Origin: Actinomortierella ambigua
Lineage: Eukaryota > Mortierellomycota > Mortierellomycetes > Mortierellales > Mortierellaceae
DNA length: 39,228 nucleotides
Assembly (NCBI GenBank): GCA_016098155.1
Contig: JAAAJB010000335.1
Span: forward strand, 1 to 39,228
Reading direction: 5' to 3'
The notes under the pieces are model-generated. The model did not search any database. It saw nothing but the letters and a program-made list of their open reading frames with translations, and was not told the DNA's origin. Each line of letters opens with the position of its first letter. The first letter of the stretch is position 1. Positions 8,345 to 21,000 of this stretch are shown piece by piece. The translations under genes were made by a program, and so were the position numbers.

Positions 8345-11300
8345 TCATTTTCGCCCAGCCGCCCAGCCAGCGACCTGCTGTAGGGCATGCTGCATCGACT
8401 CCTCCGAATCAACCAAGACGGGCTGGTGGTACCAAGTGTCCGCAGGGATAGTGAGCACATAGAACGGCAGGAAGGTGCGATGATCGTTCGAATCTGGGGT
8501 TGGCTGTTGACGACGATCGTCGAGATGGTAGTTTGGCCGACCCTCGGTTGCCGTCGTCTTTGCGGGTGGCGATGGAAACAGAGTATAGAGAGCATGCTGG
8601 GCCGAAGAGCCATCATTCTCTGCTATGCCTGTGCTGCCATCTGTGGAATCGGCAACTAGTCGCTGTGCTGTCTGGGTGGTTGTGGCCTGGGGAGCCAGCG
8701 ACGGCGATGCTGGCTTTGCCGGTGCTGAAGGTGCTAAAGACGACTCTGGAGGAGGAGAAGAACGAGGAGGCAGTTGGTGCCGCCCTTGTCCTTCCACGTG
8801 CAGCAGCAGGGCCTGCAGACATTGCTGTTGAAAGCCTTGCCAATGCTGGTCCCAGTATTGCTGGAAGGACTGCTGGAAGGACTGCTGAAGGAACTGCTGA
8901 TGCTGCTCTTCCCAGAGTTGCTGCTGCCAAGGCGCTGGCCACGGACATTCGGCCTGTGGTGTAGCATGTGTGTGACAATGTCCTTGGATATTCTGCTCTT
9001 GCTGTCGCTGCTGCTCAGGCTGCACTTGCTGTTCATGTGGGGGACAGCTTGATTGTGTGTTAGCTCGACCGATTCTGTACCAGGAGCTCAGGGCTAGGTT
9101 CTCCACGGACGAGGAAATAGATGATGTCAACAGCGTTGGGTGCCATTGTGGAAGATGCGGAAGAGAGCCTGCCTGTGAATGGCTGTTGCTGCCGTCACCA
9201 TTGAGACTTGCCGGAACAGGGGTGATTTGTAGGTTTTGGGCGGCCGACGCTGCAGCAGCAGTCACCGCCGCAGCCGCCGTTTTCGAGAGGCCTAATGGAC
9301 AAGGTCGTTCGGCAAAAACCGATTCCTCGACAGTAGTGGGAGGGTTGACAACGGGGAATAGGTTTTCCCGGTTCCCAAGGGCCTGATCACGAAGATGGAG
9401 AGGTGGATCAGGACGGTAGCGAAAGCGGTTCTTTAGTGGCCTTGCTGGAGTATTAGAAACACGGGAGGTGATCGCAGTCTGAAGAGGAGAAGATACCAAG
9501 GTATTGGAAAATGGCATGCCCCAGATGGGCGATGTAAACAGCAAAGGGTCGGTCGGCTGCGAATTGTCTGGCAGAGCTGTGGCCCTGGGCGGTCGAGGTG
9601 GAGGCAATGCCGGAGGAGTTAAATGGTTTAGAGGAGACGACATAGAAGGCCAAGAGCCTTTGCCCGCTGAGAATGGGACATCTGATACAGGCCGATGGCC
9701 GCATACAGGCTTCAGGGAATCGTTATTCTTGCTTGTCTGCAAAAACGGAGGCTCATCGTCGGTAGCAAGAAGCAGCTGGGGAGCAAGGTAGCGACGGTGA
9801 TGCTGCTCCAATGGCTCCTCGTCTTCCTCGGCCTTGTTGTCGTCGCCAGCGATGTTGGTGCTCTTTTTTTCGCCTTGCTCCACGCTGTCTTCATCCTCAT
9901 CTAATGGCTGTCTCGGTGTTCCATCAATGTTCATCTTGGCGGTGCTGGTTCCAAAGATTTCCATGACAGCGGGTTCGACACTGCAGTAGCTGCGACGGTT
10001 GTAGAAAAACTTGAGTCCATCTTCCGATCGCATGAGATCCAATTCGGCCATCCGTGCCTGATCCTCAACTGACAGGGGTGCGCCTATGACACCAGGGATC
10101 AAGGTTCCGTAGTGGTTCCACGCATGACCGTGCGCGTCGTGGTAGTAAAAGAGCTTGGGGTTGTACTTCACCTCATACCCTTTCATGCTCGACCTAAAGA
10201 TGATCGACGAATGGCGAGCGTAGCGGTCGGGCACGTGCCCCTTGTCCTCGACGCTCGCGGAGGGGGCTGGATGTTCTTCGTGACTATGATTCGAGCCCTC
10301 GCTCGTGCTGCCTGCAGTATTGGCGGTGGTGCCAAGGTAGGTCCGATAGGCAGCCGTAGCCTGACGCGCAACTGCATCAAACATCTCACGCTCTTGGCGC
10401 GCTGCTGCCAACTTTTTGAGGAAGTGGTCGCTGGCAGCTCCTAAGGCAGTCTCCCAGTGCTCTTTGACATTCGTTGATGGGATTTCCCTGCCTGGTGACG
10501 AAGGTGAGGAGGAGGACTGGGTCCGATATGACACTTTGGCGTTGGAATACGATGGAAGTGAATCAGAAGCATCTGACCGTTCCGAAACTGAGTCTGCTTG
10601 CTCTGAAAGTGTGTCAACAAAGCCAAAAAGGCGATGGACGCCATCTTGATCTGTGGCGTGGCACATGCGTAGTGCCGATGGCTCTGGTTGCTGCTGCTGC
10701 TGCTGCTGCGGGTGTACCTCGGCGGCTAGCACTGAAGAAGAGGGGGACTGATCGGGGGACGCATTTCGCGGCGAGAACCAAGGAGGATCATACTGGTAAC
10801 GAGCTGCATGGTGGGCCGACCAAGCTGGATTGGTAGTTGCATTGACACGACCTTCGAGCATCCGCTGCGTCTGCCAGAGATGAGCGATCCGATTCTCATC
10901 GTCTCTAGCCGCTGGCAAGAAGCGAGAGATCTCGGCAGCAGCCTTTAGCATCTGTGCGAAGGTGGCCACGTCGAGATTCGACAGCAAATCTTCCGGATTG
11001 GGATTTGATGACAAGGAAGACAGCCGTTGATCACAGTTGAAAGTGGGAAAAGGTGGACGGTCGACTGTGTGACGAAGAGTCTCGACTTTAGCAGCCTTGT
11101 GGTCGTTGTCGTGATCGCGATTTCGGCGGCGCTGACTATGAGAAAGCCCTTGGATGTGGCTGTTGTTCGCGTCAGAGCTAAGTGAGGAGCGAGATTCAGG
11201 GACAAGGCCCGACCATCTAAAGCTTTCCGCCGCGGGCGTGCCTCGCTGCTTCCGGCGTTCGCTTGCATTCAAGAGAAGATCCTCGACGGTTGGATTGCGA

Positions 11301-12457
11301 GGAGTAGACTTTGATTCCAGGGCAGCCACAGGGGCGGCAGACGAGGAGGCCGAGGCAACATTGTCGTTGTGAGTCGACAGGAACGAATTGCTGAATGAGG
11401 AGGGCTGCTTAGGAAGAATGCCCCCAGAGGCGAGCGACCGCATAGCCATTGGGGATGAGGTCTCTTGCAAGTTCAAAGAGGGCTGGCTACGAGCACGATG
11501 ACTTGCGTGTGCAGGAGCACAACGAGAGCTGTCGGAATCAAAGAGGCGATCCTTGGAGCGGACAGGTGGCGTAGACAGTATAGTACCAGATGAGCTGGAT
11601 GACTCGGAGGTGTTTCCTGTCAGAGCGGGTAGAGTAGTTAGATACGATGTAATCTGATTCCAGAAGGATAGTCTCGGTGGTACTAAACGAAGCGTTTGAA
11701 GGTAGCGAGCAAAGTTGGGCCGTGGCCGATGTCCTTTTGTACTCTTCTCTATATTTGTGTCTGGCTGGCTCTTACCGTGTACCACTCTGTCGTCATCGTG
11801 GACATCGCCGCCACCATAGTGGTTGCGGGGTGGAGCATGGTGGTGTTCGTGGACTTTATCCGAGGGCAGTTGTGGCTCTGGATCCACAGCAGAATTTGGG
11901 TCAAATCTAGTGTGGTAGACGCGTAGCCCGTGACCAGAAATTCTCTTTGGTGCTGAGAGGGAAGAAGTGAGTAAATTGGTGTGGATCTCAAGTTCAAAGA
12001 CATATTCAAAAGTTGATGCTCTTGCCACCCTCATCCTTCTAGTGCTTTTTGTTGTCATATGTGCCATTACCTGGTCTACTTCCTCTGGGCTGCGTATACA
12101 GTTGGCAGGTGGGTTCGACGGCTGAGTGGATGGTAGGACTGAATTTGCTCACGGCATGGAAAGTATCGTTCAGTGTGGGCGTGGCTGGAAGGTGTTGACC
12201 TTTCGTCCTGGTGAGCCTTCGAGAGACTATAGAGAGTCAAGAGCGATGTCAAACATGAAAGGACGCATTAGCGTCGCTGTAATGTGTAGTTAGTGCTTGA
12301 TTCAAGATCAAACGAAAAAAAAGGGAGTATGGTCACCTCTTTCTAAGATCGCCTCTAGCTTCGATGGTATCTTTTCGACATTCACAATTCCTGCCCGGGC
12401 AACGGGTGGTGGATGTGTTTGACTAGAGCTTGATTGTCTGAAACTCTGTTGATGCAT
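8345..12457 (-). CDS. Large disordered fungal protein of unknown function (1294 aa, 3 exons)
   Basis: The model is complement(join(8345..11952, 12071..12226, 12337..12457)), 3885 coding bases. The start at 12457 opens MHQQSFRQSSSSQ. Intron 1 is GTGACC...CTTGACTCTCTATAG. Intron 2 is GTAATG...CCCTCTCAG, 118 nt. An ATG at 12067 lies inside intron 2 and is not the start. I do not recognise the family. Most of the chain is Ser/Pro-rich and disordered. There is a Gln-run near residue 520 and a Gln-rich stretch near 1100-1165 (QQSFQQSFQQYWDQHWQGFQQQ) that may form a coiled coil or a transcription-activator-like segment. The one compact-looking block is residues about 675-765 (SSMKGYEVKYNPKLFYYHD, then a second aromatic/basic segment KFFYNRRSYCSVEPAVMEIFG). 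No catalytic motif or membrane segment is seen. A nuclear or scaffold role would be a guess. Confidence 0.8.
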
Positions 12458-12806
12458 AGCACGCCCAGTTTTTTATGAATAGGGATGTGGAGGGTGGTAA
12501 AGGTTCGCGAAATTGGAGACAAGCCGATCTAACGGGTTCAAATGCTCCGATCATTCAGAGGTGTAGGCCATGTCCAAAGACCATTAGGTGGGGGGGGGGC
12601 ACCAGAGTAGACCTCAGTTGTTCTTTGGAGCCTCAAAATTTTTTTCTGCTTGTTGCTGGTTGCAATTGATCTTCTGATGGGGCACCAGCCTCGCCAAAGA
12701 GTAAAAGCTAGATTCTTTAATGCGTGGGTTTGTTTTTTTGGTCGGATTTCTTCTACCTGAGAAAGAACAACGTTCCTTCAAGCACATGCACATCACGTTT
12801 TGAAAA

Positions 12807-15394
12807 CTATTGAGCGCGGTTCGCAGGCTGCTGGACGGCGGCCATGCCAAAGCGGGTGATGGCTCCGCGGAGGGCGGTGTAGCCCTGCACGATATAAGGA
12901 TGGTGCTTTGAGGGCTGTCCAGCAGGGGTGATGAGGTTGTCCAAGCGAGCACGGATCACAGCAAATGCAGTGCGGGTGTGGATCGAGAAGAAGTAGCGGA
13001 ATCGCAAGAAGTTGGCGTACACGATGGGCGACAGGAACGACGATTGGAAACTATGCAAAAGCAAAGTCAGTAGGAGGGAAAAGTCAGTATGCGATGGTAA
13101 AAAAGTGTCCCGAGCGTGGGTTCAAGGTCTAGACATGTGGGCCAGCACAAAAAAAAAAAAAAAAAAAAGAGCTGCTTACGTGATGGCGCCGAGAATCAGG
13201 GAGCCCATGACACCAATGACCTCAACATAAGCAACTAGAGCCATAGCGGGGGCGTGGTTCTTCTCGGTCCAAGCCTGGATCCTTCGAGAAACGTTGGTGA
13301 TCTGTGCATTCGCAGGGCTGGACTGGCCAGCAGGAGCTGGGGGGTAGATGGCAGGCAGGATGTTGGTCCGGATATAGTTGAGCGAGTTGAAGAAGGCGAA
13401 GATGGCATAGGGAATGAGAGGGGCTAGAGAAGCAGGAGCGAGTGAGAGAATAGAATGTTAGATTGTTAGATCTGGATGCAGGTAAGCCTTTACTATAATC
13501 ATGCAGCCGGGCGGGAGCCAAGTGACCTACCAAGCATGGGGGTCGATCTCCACCAAAAGATGGCCATCAGAAGGTACTGCACATTCTCCTCTGCGAACAC
13601 GGTCTGTGCAAATTGGGCTGTAAATTGGACTTGCTGTGAAAAGAAAGAAAAAAAGAGGAAAGAGGGTTGGGATCCAGGTTAGTCATCCAGTTGGGCAGTG
13701 GTTGCCAAGCTTTACGATGAAGCATGAGAACGCGATGCCGAGCTTGTGTGCGCAGCGATGCCCCTTCTTCCCACGAGGGAAGAGCGTGGGCCAACAGCGA
13801 AACTGGCAATGTCTCTTCAGCCAAAGGGTCGTAAAAACAACCAGGCGATTGTTGGTTTCCCAAGAGGGTTCGATGTCATAGCGTGTCGTGGCAGGGCGAG
13901 GTTCTCTGGCACAGGGTTGATAACAACGTTGCATGGTGTGTCTATCGTCTGTTTGCCACGTTACAAGATTTTCCTTGATTTTTTTTCCCTTTTCCAGTCA
14001 GCGAATGCTTCAGATGTCTTGGCGTGTGAGCGAGTGGTTTGGTGAGTGTCCTGTTGTCCTGTATGTCATATGAAGTGTTGTGTGTGTGTGTGTGTGATGT
14101 GGTGCAGTGTGGTGCGGTGTGGAAGGACCGACAAAATAGTATTGTCCAAGTGTTCCATCTCTATGCGTGTCTGCTCCTGCCAATCTCTTTATATATATAT
14201 CTCTCTCTCTGAGCACACATGGACATGGTTATCCGGGGTAGGACTTACAGGGAAGGACTTGTAGACAACGACGGCGTAGGAGACAAGGGCGCCAAAGAAG
14301 GCACGCGAGTACCAATGGGCTCCAGCAGCCGAGCGGAAGGTGATCCAGTAGGTGAGATACATCAAGGAACAAAAGATCAGCGTGATGTGACCCAACCACC
14401 ACACAAATTGAGGGCCCTAGTAAAAGTGTTGTAATTGAGACGACACAAGTTAGTAACTCTTGTGAAGCTGTTGTGTTTTGAGTTGAGATCTGACGGATGC
14501 AGGGAAAACGCTGTTCAAGTTGGGCAGCGCCACCTCATTTGTGTGCACCACCATGAAACAAGCAAAAAAAAAAAAGAGATAGAGAGCCAGATGGGGTCAC
14601 ATTGGCTTGCTCGCACCGTTACGGCGGGCAAAAGGGGGTGAGACATTAAAAAAAAAAGAGACAAGGAGAGGCAGGCGCATGGCTTAAAGTCTAGCATCCC
14701 ATCATCCCTTCAAGAAAACCAGCGCGTATGTGCTGTCAACGGATATGTAGGCGCATGCACGCCAGCAAAGTGAATCGCCTCAGCCTTGCTAGTCCAAGGT
14801 TGACGTGTCCTCTCTCTGGTCGGTCGTTACTGCCGTGGTCATTCTCCAAGAATGAACTCGTGTGCAAGAGGGATTTCCATCTTTGTCGGCCACAAACCGC
14901 ACAAACCACTGTAGTGCCAGCATATGTCGCCCTCGGAAACGTATTCCTTCAATGCCGGTTGTCAGTTTGCTCCATAAGCGTGCCGCTCTTTTTTAAATAG
15001 CGCGACCTTGGGAAATGAGCTGATCTGTTGCCGTTCCCCAAAAAAAAAAAAAAAAAAAAAAAAAAGAGAGAGAGAGAGAGCCACGACTCGATGAAGCTAA
15101 AGACGCGTGTTGTTGTGCTACCCATCCGTGCATCGGAGGATGGTTGGATTGGGGTGTTGGTTGGTCGTCCATGAGCCTCCATTGTACTGGCTACGCCGTT
15201 ATTTGATGGCTGGCCGGCCGGCTCTTAAGAGCAGCCGGGTCTATCTCGTGCTGGTAACAAAGCAAGACTTGGCAAACAAAAGGTGGGAGGGGAGGGTCAG
15301 ATGGGATGAGAGTATTGGCCAGATGACAGTTTACCTTGACGAGAGCCTTAAGACGCTCGCCGACGGAGGATGGAGGAGCAGTTGCTGGGGGCAT
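12807..15394 (-). CDS. Pom33/TMEM33-family ER and nuclear-envelope membrane protein
   Basis: The model is complement(join(12807..13050, 13180..13423, 13531..13633, 14249..14416, 15335..15394)), 272 aa, near the usual 250-280. Exon 1 encodes MPPATAPPSSVGERLKALVK. Hydrophobic segments lie near residues 24-46 (FVWWLGHITLIFCSLMYLTY), 58-72, 97-125 (YLLMAIFWW...PLIPYAIFAFF), and 175-215 (ALVAYVEVIGVMGSLILGAIT and the following FLSPIVYANFLRFRYFFS). Residues 205-230 hold the family-typical LRFRYFFSIHTRTAFAVIRARLD. Pom33 (yeast), Tts1 and TMEM33 are integral proteins of ER tubules and the nuclear envelope that help place pores and shape membranes. Introns 1 (918 nt) and 2 (615 nt) are long for this locus. 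Intron 1 holds a poly-A/GA microsatellite. The next gene on the same strand starts 193 bases upstream. Confidence 0.93.
15040..15080. repeat. poly-A followed by (GA)n in Pom33 intron 1
   Basis: About 25 A are followed by about eight GA units on the plus strand. On the sense (minus) strand this is CTCTCT then a T run inside intron 1. Simple repeat; a similar 20-A run lies in intron 4 near 13149-13168. Confidence 0.9.
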
Positions 15395-15586
15395 GACAAT
15401 TGCTGGGTAGGTTGATGAAGAGGGGGGTGGGACGAGTGAGCGAGAATGAATGCTTTGGGAGAGAAAGTACAAAAGTGGGTGAGAAAAAGAAGAAGCTAAA
15501 AGAAGGAAGTGACGAAATTGTCAGACTTGTGGGACTGTCATTAGGGCGGAAGCTATCCTTGCCAGCTGCTGCTGGTGTCTACGACT

Positions 15587-16974
15587 CTATGCGATCACAA
15601 AACCCTGCAGCTGCTCTATGACCTTGTCTGGATGGGTCATCGTTATCGAATGGGTCGCGCCTTCCACGCGGGTGACCTTGATACTTGGGATAAGCTGCTG
15701 TAGAGTCTTGACCGTGCTCTCCGGCACCACTGTGTCGCGCGTGCCCCAAATCACCTGCACTTGGTAGGCCTGTTCATACGACGATCGGAACTGCTCGTGC
15801 AGTGCCGTCAGTGGGACCTTGCGGAGAGTCGACATTAGGCCGCGTGCATAGCCTTCGTGGTGGCGGAACTGGAGCTCGAGGATCTGCGCTGCCTCCTCGA
15901 TCACTGGAGGCACTTGGTCGTGCTCCTTAAACTCGTCCTTCATTGAGTCGACATTACGTTTTGAAAAGTATCCTCGGAACGCTTTGTGGGAGAGAATATC
16001 TTCGCTGTACGGCAGGTATCCAAAGATCTTGCCGACAAGTGGAATCTCGGCGGGCTACATACATGTCAAAAAGAAAAAGGTCGCTGATGCTGTGATTAGC
16101 CAATTTGCCCCCAGTTCAGTCCGAAGATCCAAATAAAAATTCTATCGTTAAAAAAAAAAAAGCACAGGATGAACAATGCGTACCACCAATACACCACCTG
16201 GGGCAATAAGGGTGAGCGATGCGACCACTTCAGGGTGAGCATGTGCAAAACAGGCCGATATGGCTCCCCCGAGGGAGAGACCAACAATATTGCAGCGGGT
16301 CCACCCCACATGCTGGAGAAGCCCCTTCAGCTGGTCCACATACAACTCGGGGTTATGGTCTACAAGCGGACCGACCGAGTAGCCGCGCGAGTAGAGATCT
16401 AGAGTGAGGCAACCATTTTTTCTGCATGTTAAAAAATACGAAAGAAGGATAGCGTAAAAGGACGACAGGCAGGCAGGCAGGCAGGGAAAACAGGCCATTA
16501 CCAAAGAGCAGCACTTGGCAGCCGCTCTCAGCCATGTGGCGAGCAATGTTGCTGTAGACTGAAGCGGGGGTTGATAGGCCGTGCACAAAGACAATCTTGA
16601 TGTCACTATCGACTGGTCCAAAGAGGAAGTAGTGCATCTCGCCCTGTGGTAGAGTCACATACTGGCCACCTGGAGAGAGAGCGAGAGAGAGAGAGAAAGA
16701 AAGAGAGAGAGAGGCTAGTAAGCACGATGCAACATTGTGGCTCTGCAGACTTGATCCAGATAACTACTACCACAACGGGTTTTGCATGTACACACACACG
16801 CACACACACACCTGGATAATAGTCTTCGGGGTATGCAGAGTTGCTGGTGATCTCTCGAGGTGCGTGGCGCAGCGAGGGCAGGGGTGCGTCACGTTGACGC
16901 GAGACGAGCGTCCGAAAAGCCCAGGCAGCGACTGCAGCCGTAGCCACCGCACGTGGAGTCATTGAGCGAGTCAT
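15587..16974 (-). CDS. Alpha/beta hydrolase with N-terminal membrane anchor
   Basis: The model is complement(join(15587..16054, 16184..16398, 16502..16669, 16812..16974)), 337 aa. The ATG at 16974 is preceded in frame only by a non-ATG codon. Residues 8-24 are a hydrophobic helix (AVATAAVAAWAFRTLV), a likely signal anchor or mitochondrial-type leader. The hydrolase fold follows: oxyanion HG at 84-85 (VFVHGLSTPAS), DLYSRGYSVGP (111-121), nucleophile elbow GLSLGG with Ser152, acid Asp289 in WGTRDTVVP, and His317 in EGATHSI. The Ser-Asp-His triad is complete and a cap of about 60 residues (196-260) is present. The layout resembles the MhpC/ABHD6-like group that cleaves esters or monoacylglycerol; the substrate cannot be told. 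Intron 2 (16399-16501) contains a (CAGG)n repeat. Splice sites were chosen to restore VLLFDLYSRG across intron 2; an alternative upstream AG would introduce a stop. Confidence 0.93.
16466..16486. repeat. (CAGG)n microsatellite in hydrolase intron 2
   Basis: Five CAGG units in tandem. On the sense strand they form a CCTG pyrimidine-leaning tract inside the intron. Confidence 0.85.
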
Positions 16975-18082
16975 GGAAAACAAGAGCTAAATGACGGAAT
17001 GAAAAAATAGATGGAAGTGGCGAGAGAGAGACAGCGAGACGAGAGGAGAGGAGGGCGAAAGAGGAGGAAGGGGGAGGGGAACTGTCGTTATTTATCGTTC
17101 GAGGATGTTGTTGTTGTTATTCTTTTTTTGTTAATATAACGACAATAGAGGTGGCCCTCCCCGCGGAGGAAGGCACAAGTATATGTGTGTATGTGGGTGT
17201 TCATGCGGAGCCATTCTGGTGGCGATGAAGGGAGAAGAGAGAGTAGAGTAGAGTGGGAGTAGTGAGAGTAGAGAGAGTAGAGAGAGAGAGGGGGGGGGGG
17301 AAGAGAGAGAGAGAGCAAGAATAGAGGAGGGGAGGGGGTGGGTTGGGTGGTCTGTCCACCGTGCACTGCACAGACACATATACACGCATTCACCCATGTA
17401 CACACATACACACGCATCCACCCACCATTCACATCCTCCCTCACTCACTCCTGCCCTGTGATTTTATTTCCATCGCACTGATAACAGCCACGAAGATGGG
17501 ATCACCCATCGCACACTCCCTGTCCAGTGTAGTCCGAAAAGAGACAGCAACAAAGCACTTGTCTGTATCTTCTGTCTGTCTATGTCTGTCTGTCTATGTC
17601 TGTCTGTATCTGTCTGTCTGTACAGGCAAAGAAACCATGGCATGCAGATCGGTCAGCAAGAGAGAGAGAGAGAGTGTGTGTGTGAGTGTGAGAGAGACAG
17701 TGAGAGAGAAGAGCCACACATACTCTGAGAATCTTTTTTTTTTTTTTTTTTTTGTTTGATTCAATCATCATCCTCCACACTTCCACCACCACTTTCACCA
17801 CCACCCCCTCTCTCTCTCTCCTTCCACCACCACCCCCCTGCTCTTTCACATTCCTCCATCAAACTCATTCTCATTCTCATTCATTTCATTCACTCCCACG
17901 CACACACGTACACACACACACACTCTCTCTCTCTTACTGACACACGCTTCTTTCTCGCTCGCTCACGCTCTCTCTCTCCCTCGCTCTCTCTATCTCCCTC
18001 GCTCTCACTCTCACTCTCTAACTCTCCTCACTCGCCAGCTCTCGACCGTGACTCCACATCGCCACCACCACCCATTAACGCC
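16975..18082. promoter_or_regulatory. Divergent promoter region with mirrored polypurine/polypyrimidine tracts
   Basis: The region lies between two divergent starts, hydrolase (minus) and ankyrin gene (plus). From 17010 to about 17340 and at 17655-17715 the plus strand is GA-rich, so pyrimidine-rich on the sense strand of the hydrolase. A (TCTG)n run lies at 17561-17621. After a T run (17731-17753) the plus strand turns CT-rich up to about 18030, upstream of the ankyrin start. Each gene therefore has a pyrimidine tract in its own 5' leader. No clear TATA box was identified. Confidence 0.6.
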
Positions 18083-21000
18083 ATGCCGGCTCTGCGGGCC
18101 ATGCTTCAGCTGAGGACCTCGTCCTCGTCCAATTCTGGACAGTCTGGGGGCGACAATGGCACCACCACCACTGCTGGCAACAGTGTGAGCCACGCCGGCG
18201 AGTACTACCCTGCTGCCACTGCTCAGCAACTACAGCCAAGCGCCCCACTCTCGCTCTGCGACGACCATCCACCTGGCACGCTGTCGACTATGACTTCTTT
18301 CCTGCACCACCACCAACACCACCACCACCAACATCACCATCATCACCACTCTGGCAGCGCTACCAACATGAACAACACCAACGGTAGCAACACTGCCACC
18401 ACTGCCACCACTGCCTCCTCCTCCAACAAGCCTGTTGCTCCTGTCAAAAAATCTCTTCAGAATTTAGGTCTGCATTCTGGCGCTGCCAGTGGAAACCTAG
18501 GTGAGTTTTTCTCCTCCGCCATCCCAACCTTGTCTAGGACTACAGACCTTTTTCTTTTCCCCTACATAGCCATGCTATTTCATACGTGGCCTTGTTTTTT
18601 TTTTGTTCTCGGGGCCAATGCTATTCTTTTTTCCCCAGTTCTTGTTCTATCTCTCTCTCACCATCTCTTGGAACGTGTCTCTTGCCTTTTTGCTTGTGGC
18701 TCGTGTGTGTGTTTTCTTTTTCCTTGTTGTTTGTACTCAGCTGGCTCTCCATCACTCTATCCCGTAACTCTACTACACATCTGGGGCGTGCTCTTCTTGT
18801 GTTCCTTGTCAACATCTTTCCTCCTCGTCCACCCCCCCCCCGCGCCCTCAGTCTCTCTCTCCTCTGCGCGTGTGATATTTATTTGGGGGGTTCTGCGTGT
18901 CGTCATAACAGAGACAGAAAGAAAGAAAGAAAGAGACAACGATGAGACACACAGAGATGCGCATCTTTTTTGGCTGTCATGCCTGTGCTGGCTGGGTCAC
19001 CAAGATAGCTGCACCTTTTCCGTATGTATGTGCGTGCTTGGCGGGTTTGCCTTGTCCAGGAATAGACGAGTTGGGATGACCTCCCAACGGAACGGAGGGC
19101 TGTTGTCCGGAGCCATGTCGCCATTGGTCGCGATCATCATCATCGCGGTGGCACTTTTCTTTGTTCTCCCCCACATCTCACCTCCCCCCACACTCTCACT
19201 TCCATGTGCCACACTGGTCTTGCTAGTCAGTCCCTGAGTTCACTCTCGCCCTATCGCGTAGCTGGCTGGGTCTCAGTCAATCCCTCAATCGCACAAAAGA
19301 AAAAAAAATTGAGGTGTGTGCGTGGGTGGATCTTGATGATCGGAAGGCGAGAAAGAGTATGAGGCGTATGAAAACAGAGTGATTGAGAAGAGAGATACAG
19401 AGAGAGAGAGTAAGAGAGAAAGAGAGAGAGAGAGTGTGTGTGCATGTGTGCGAGAGAGAGAGGGATGAGGCAAAAGAGAGAAAAGGACAGAGAAGGAGCG
19501 AAAAGCTACCACCCCCCTCCCCTCCCTCTCCTCCACCGAAAAAAGTCAGGGTAACAGTCTGTCTCGACCTTTCTTCTGGCGGATGGATCATGTTGAATAT
19601 CATGTCATTGACCAAGTGTGTCCATCCCCTGTCCATGTCAATCCGTCTGCACACTTCCCCTCTCTTGGGGATAGATGCTTCCATCTTACTCTGGCCCTTG
19701 TGCAATATTTCCCCTTGTTTTTTGGTTTCTCTCTTTCTCTTTGGGGTGTATACATGACCGCCTGTCCTCGTTTGCCTACCAAGGACCTCCTCAGCCCCTT
19801 CGTCATCGTTTGTTGTCGTTTCCTCCCTCTTTTCTCAGCCATTCCCCCCACCCCCGCTCCTCCTCCTCAAGCCTCTCCTTCCTTTGTTGACCATGTTGTA
19901 AAGACTGGAGCAAGTCCTGGGTTGGGTGGTGGCACATTGTCTGCAGGCAGCCCTTTGTCACTTGATCCTTGGATACTCCTGACCTTGAGTGAGCAAGATG
20001 AGGGCGAATGAGGGGAAGGGGACCTGTTTTTTTTATGGGAGAGCATGACTTTACCCCCCCTCCCTCTCTCTCTGTCTCTCCTTCTCTTTCTTTCTTTGAG
20101 GAGTGGACGGTATTTAATCTAACTGCATCTGCGTCTTGTCTACCATCTCTTTGTCTGAAACACTCATATCTAGGTCTCGTCAAGTTTGCGCTGGATCAAG
20201 GACAGCCCATTGACTCGGTTGTAAATGGCGTGCTGCCTATCCATGCCGCTTGCTGCAATAACACCAATGTGCCTGTTGTCCTTTACTTGATTGAACGCGG
20301 CGCAGATGTCAACTCCCAGCGTCATCCGCGCAAGTACAGTGGCGAAAAGAGTCGGGTCGGAGCGTACGTGTTTTTCCTTCTCTTTCCTCAGCCCTGCCTC
20401 GGATGGTTGGCGTGTGCTTTTCCATGAACACTGTTTTCTTTTGTTTGGGCGTTACAAAAAAAAACCTTGTTTTTGGTTTGTGGTTTGCTTGGAACTCTCA
20501 CCCCCCTAATCCATTGAATTATACAGAGGTTCCATGCATCCACAGAAGAGCTTCCTCGCATGACTATGTACACCAAAAAATATTCACACGCTCTTTCTTC
20601 GCTTTGCATTATCTAATAGTCAGACTGTGGGAACGACTGGATCAACACCACTCCATTTTGCAGCTGCCAATGGATGCCTAGCCATTGTCGAGGTTCTCCT
20701 TCGTCATGGCGCCATTGTGGATACAAAGGACAAGGTAGGATCTCATTTATTTGTGCCTCTAGTTCTTAAAGATATGTAGATCTCAAGTGCCCAAAATGGT
20801 CCCGACATACTCACGGAATGCTTCTTCCGTCTCACCTTCTTTCCTCCGCCTCAATACCACAATCAGTATGGCTCGTCGCCTTTATCCGTAGCTGCAGCGA
20901 GGAATCATCCCGAGGTGGCATCGCTGCTCCGACAACACTCTGCCATGCAAAGAGGTATTCTCGACACCACACCCGATGCAGAAGTCAAGGACCCGTTCAT

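Noticed and set aside
12525..12555. tRNA B-box-like GGGTTCAAATGC
   Set aside because: The flanking bases do not form T, D or acceptor stems, and the last B-box positions do not fit.
17756..18082. Open frame extending upstream of the ankyrin start
   Set aside because: It is a translated CT-repeat leader without any ATG; the first ATG is at 18083.
19571..19760. Exon-like stretch in ankyrin intron 1
   Set aside because: There is no convincing donor/acceptor pair that keeps phase, so I left it out of the gene model and mention it only as a possibility.
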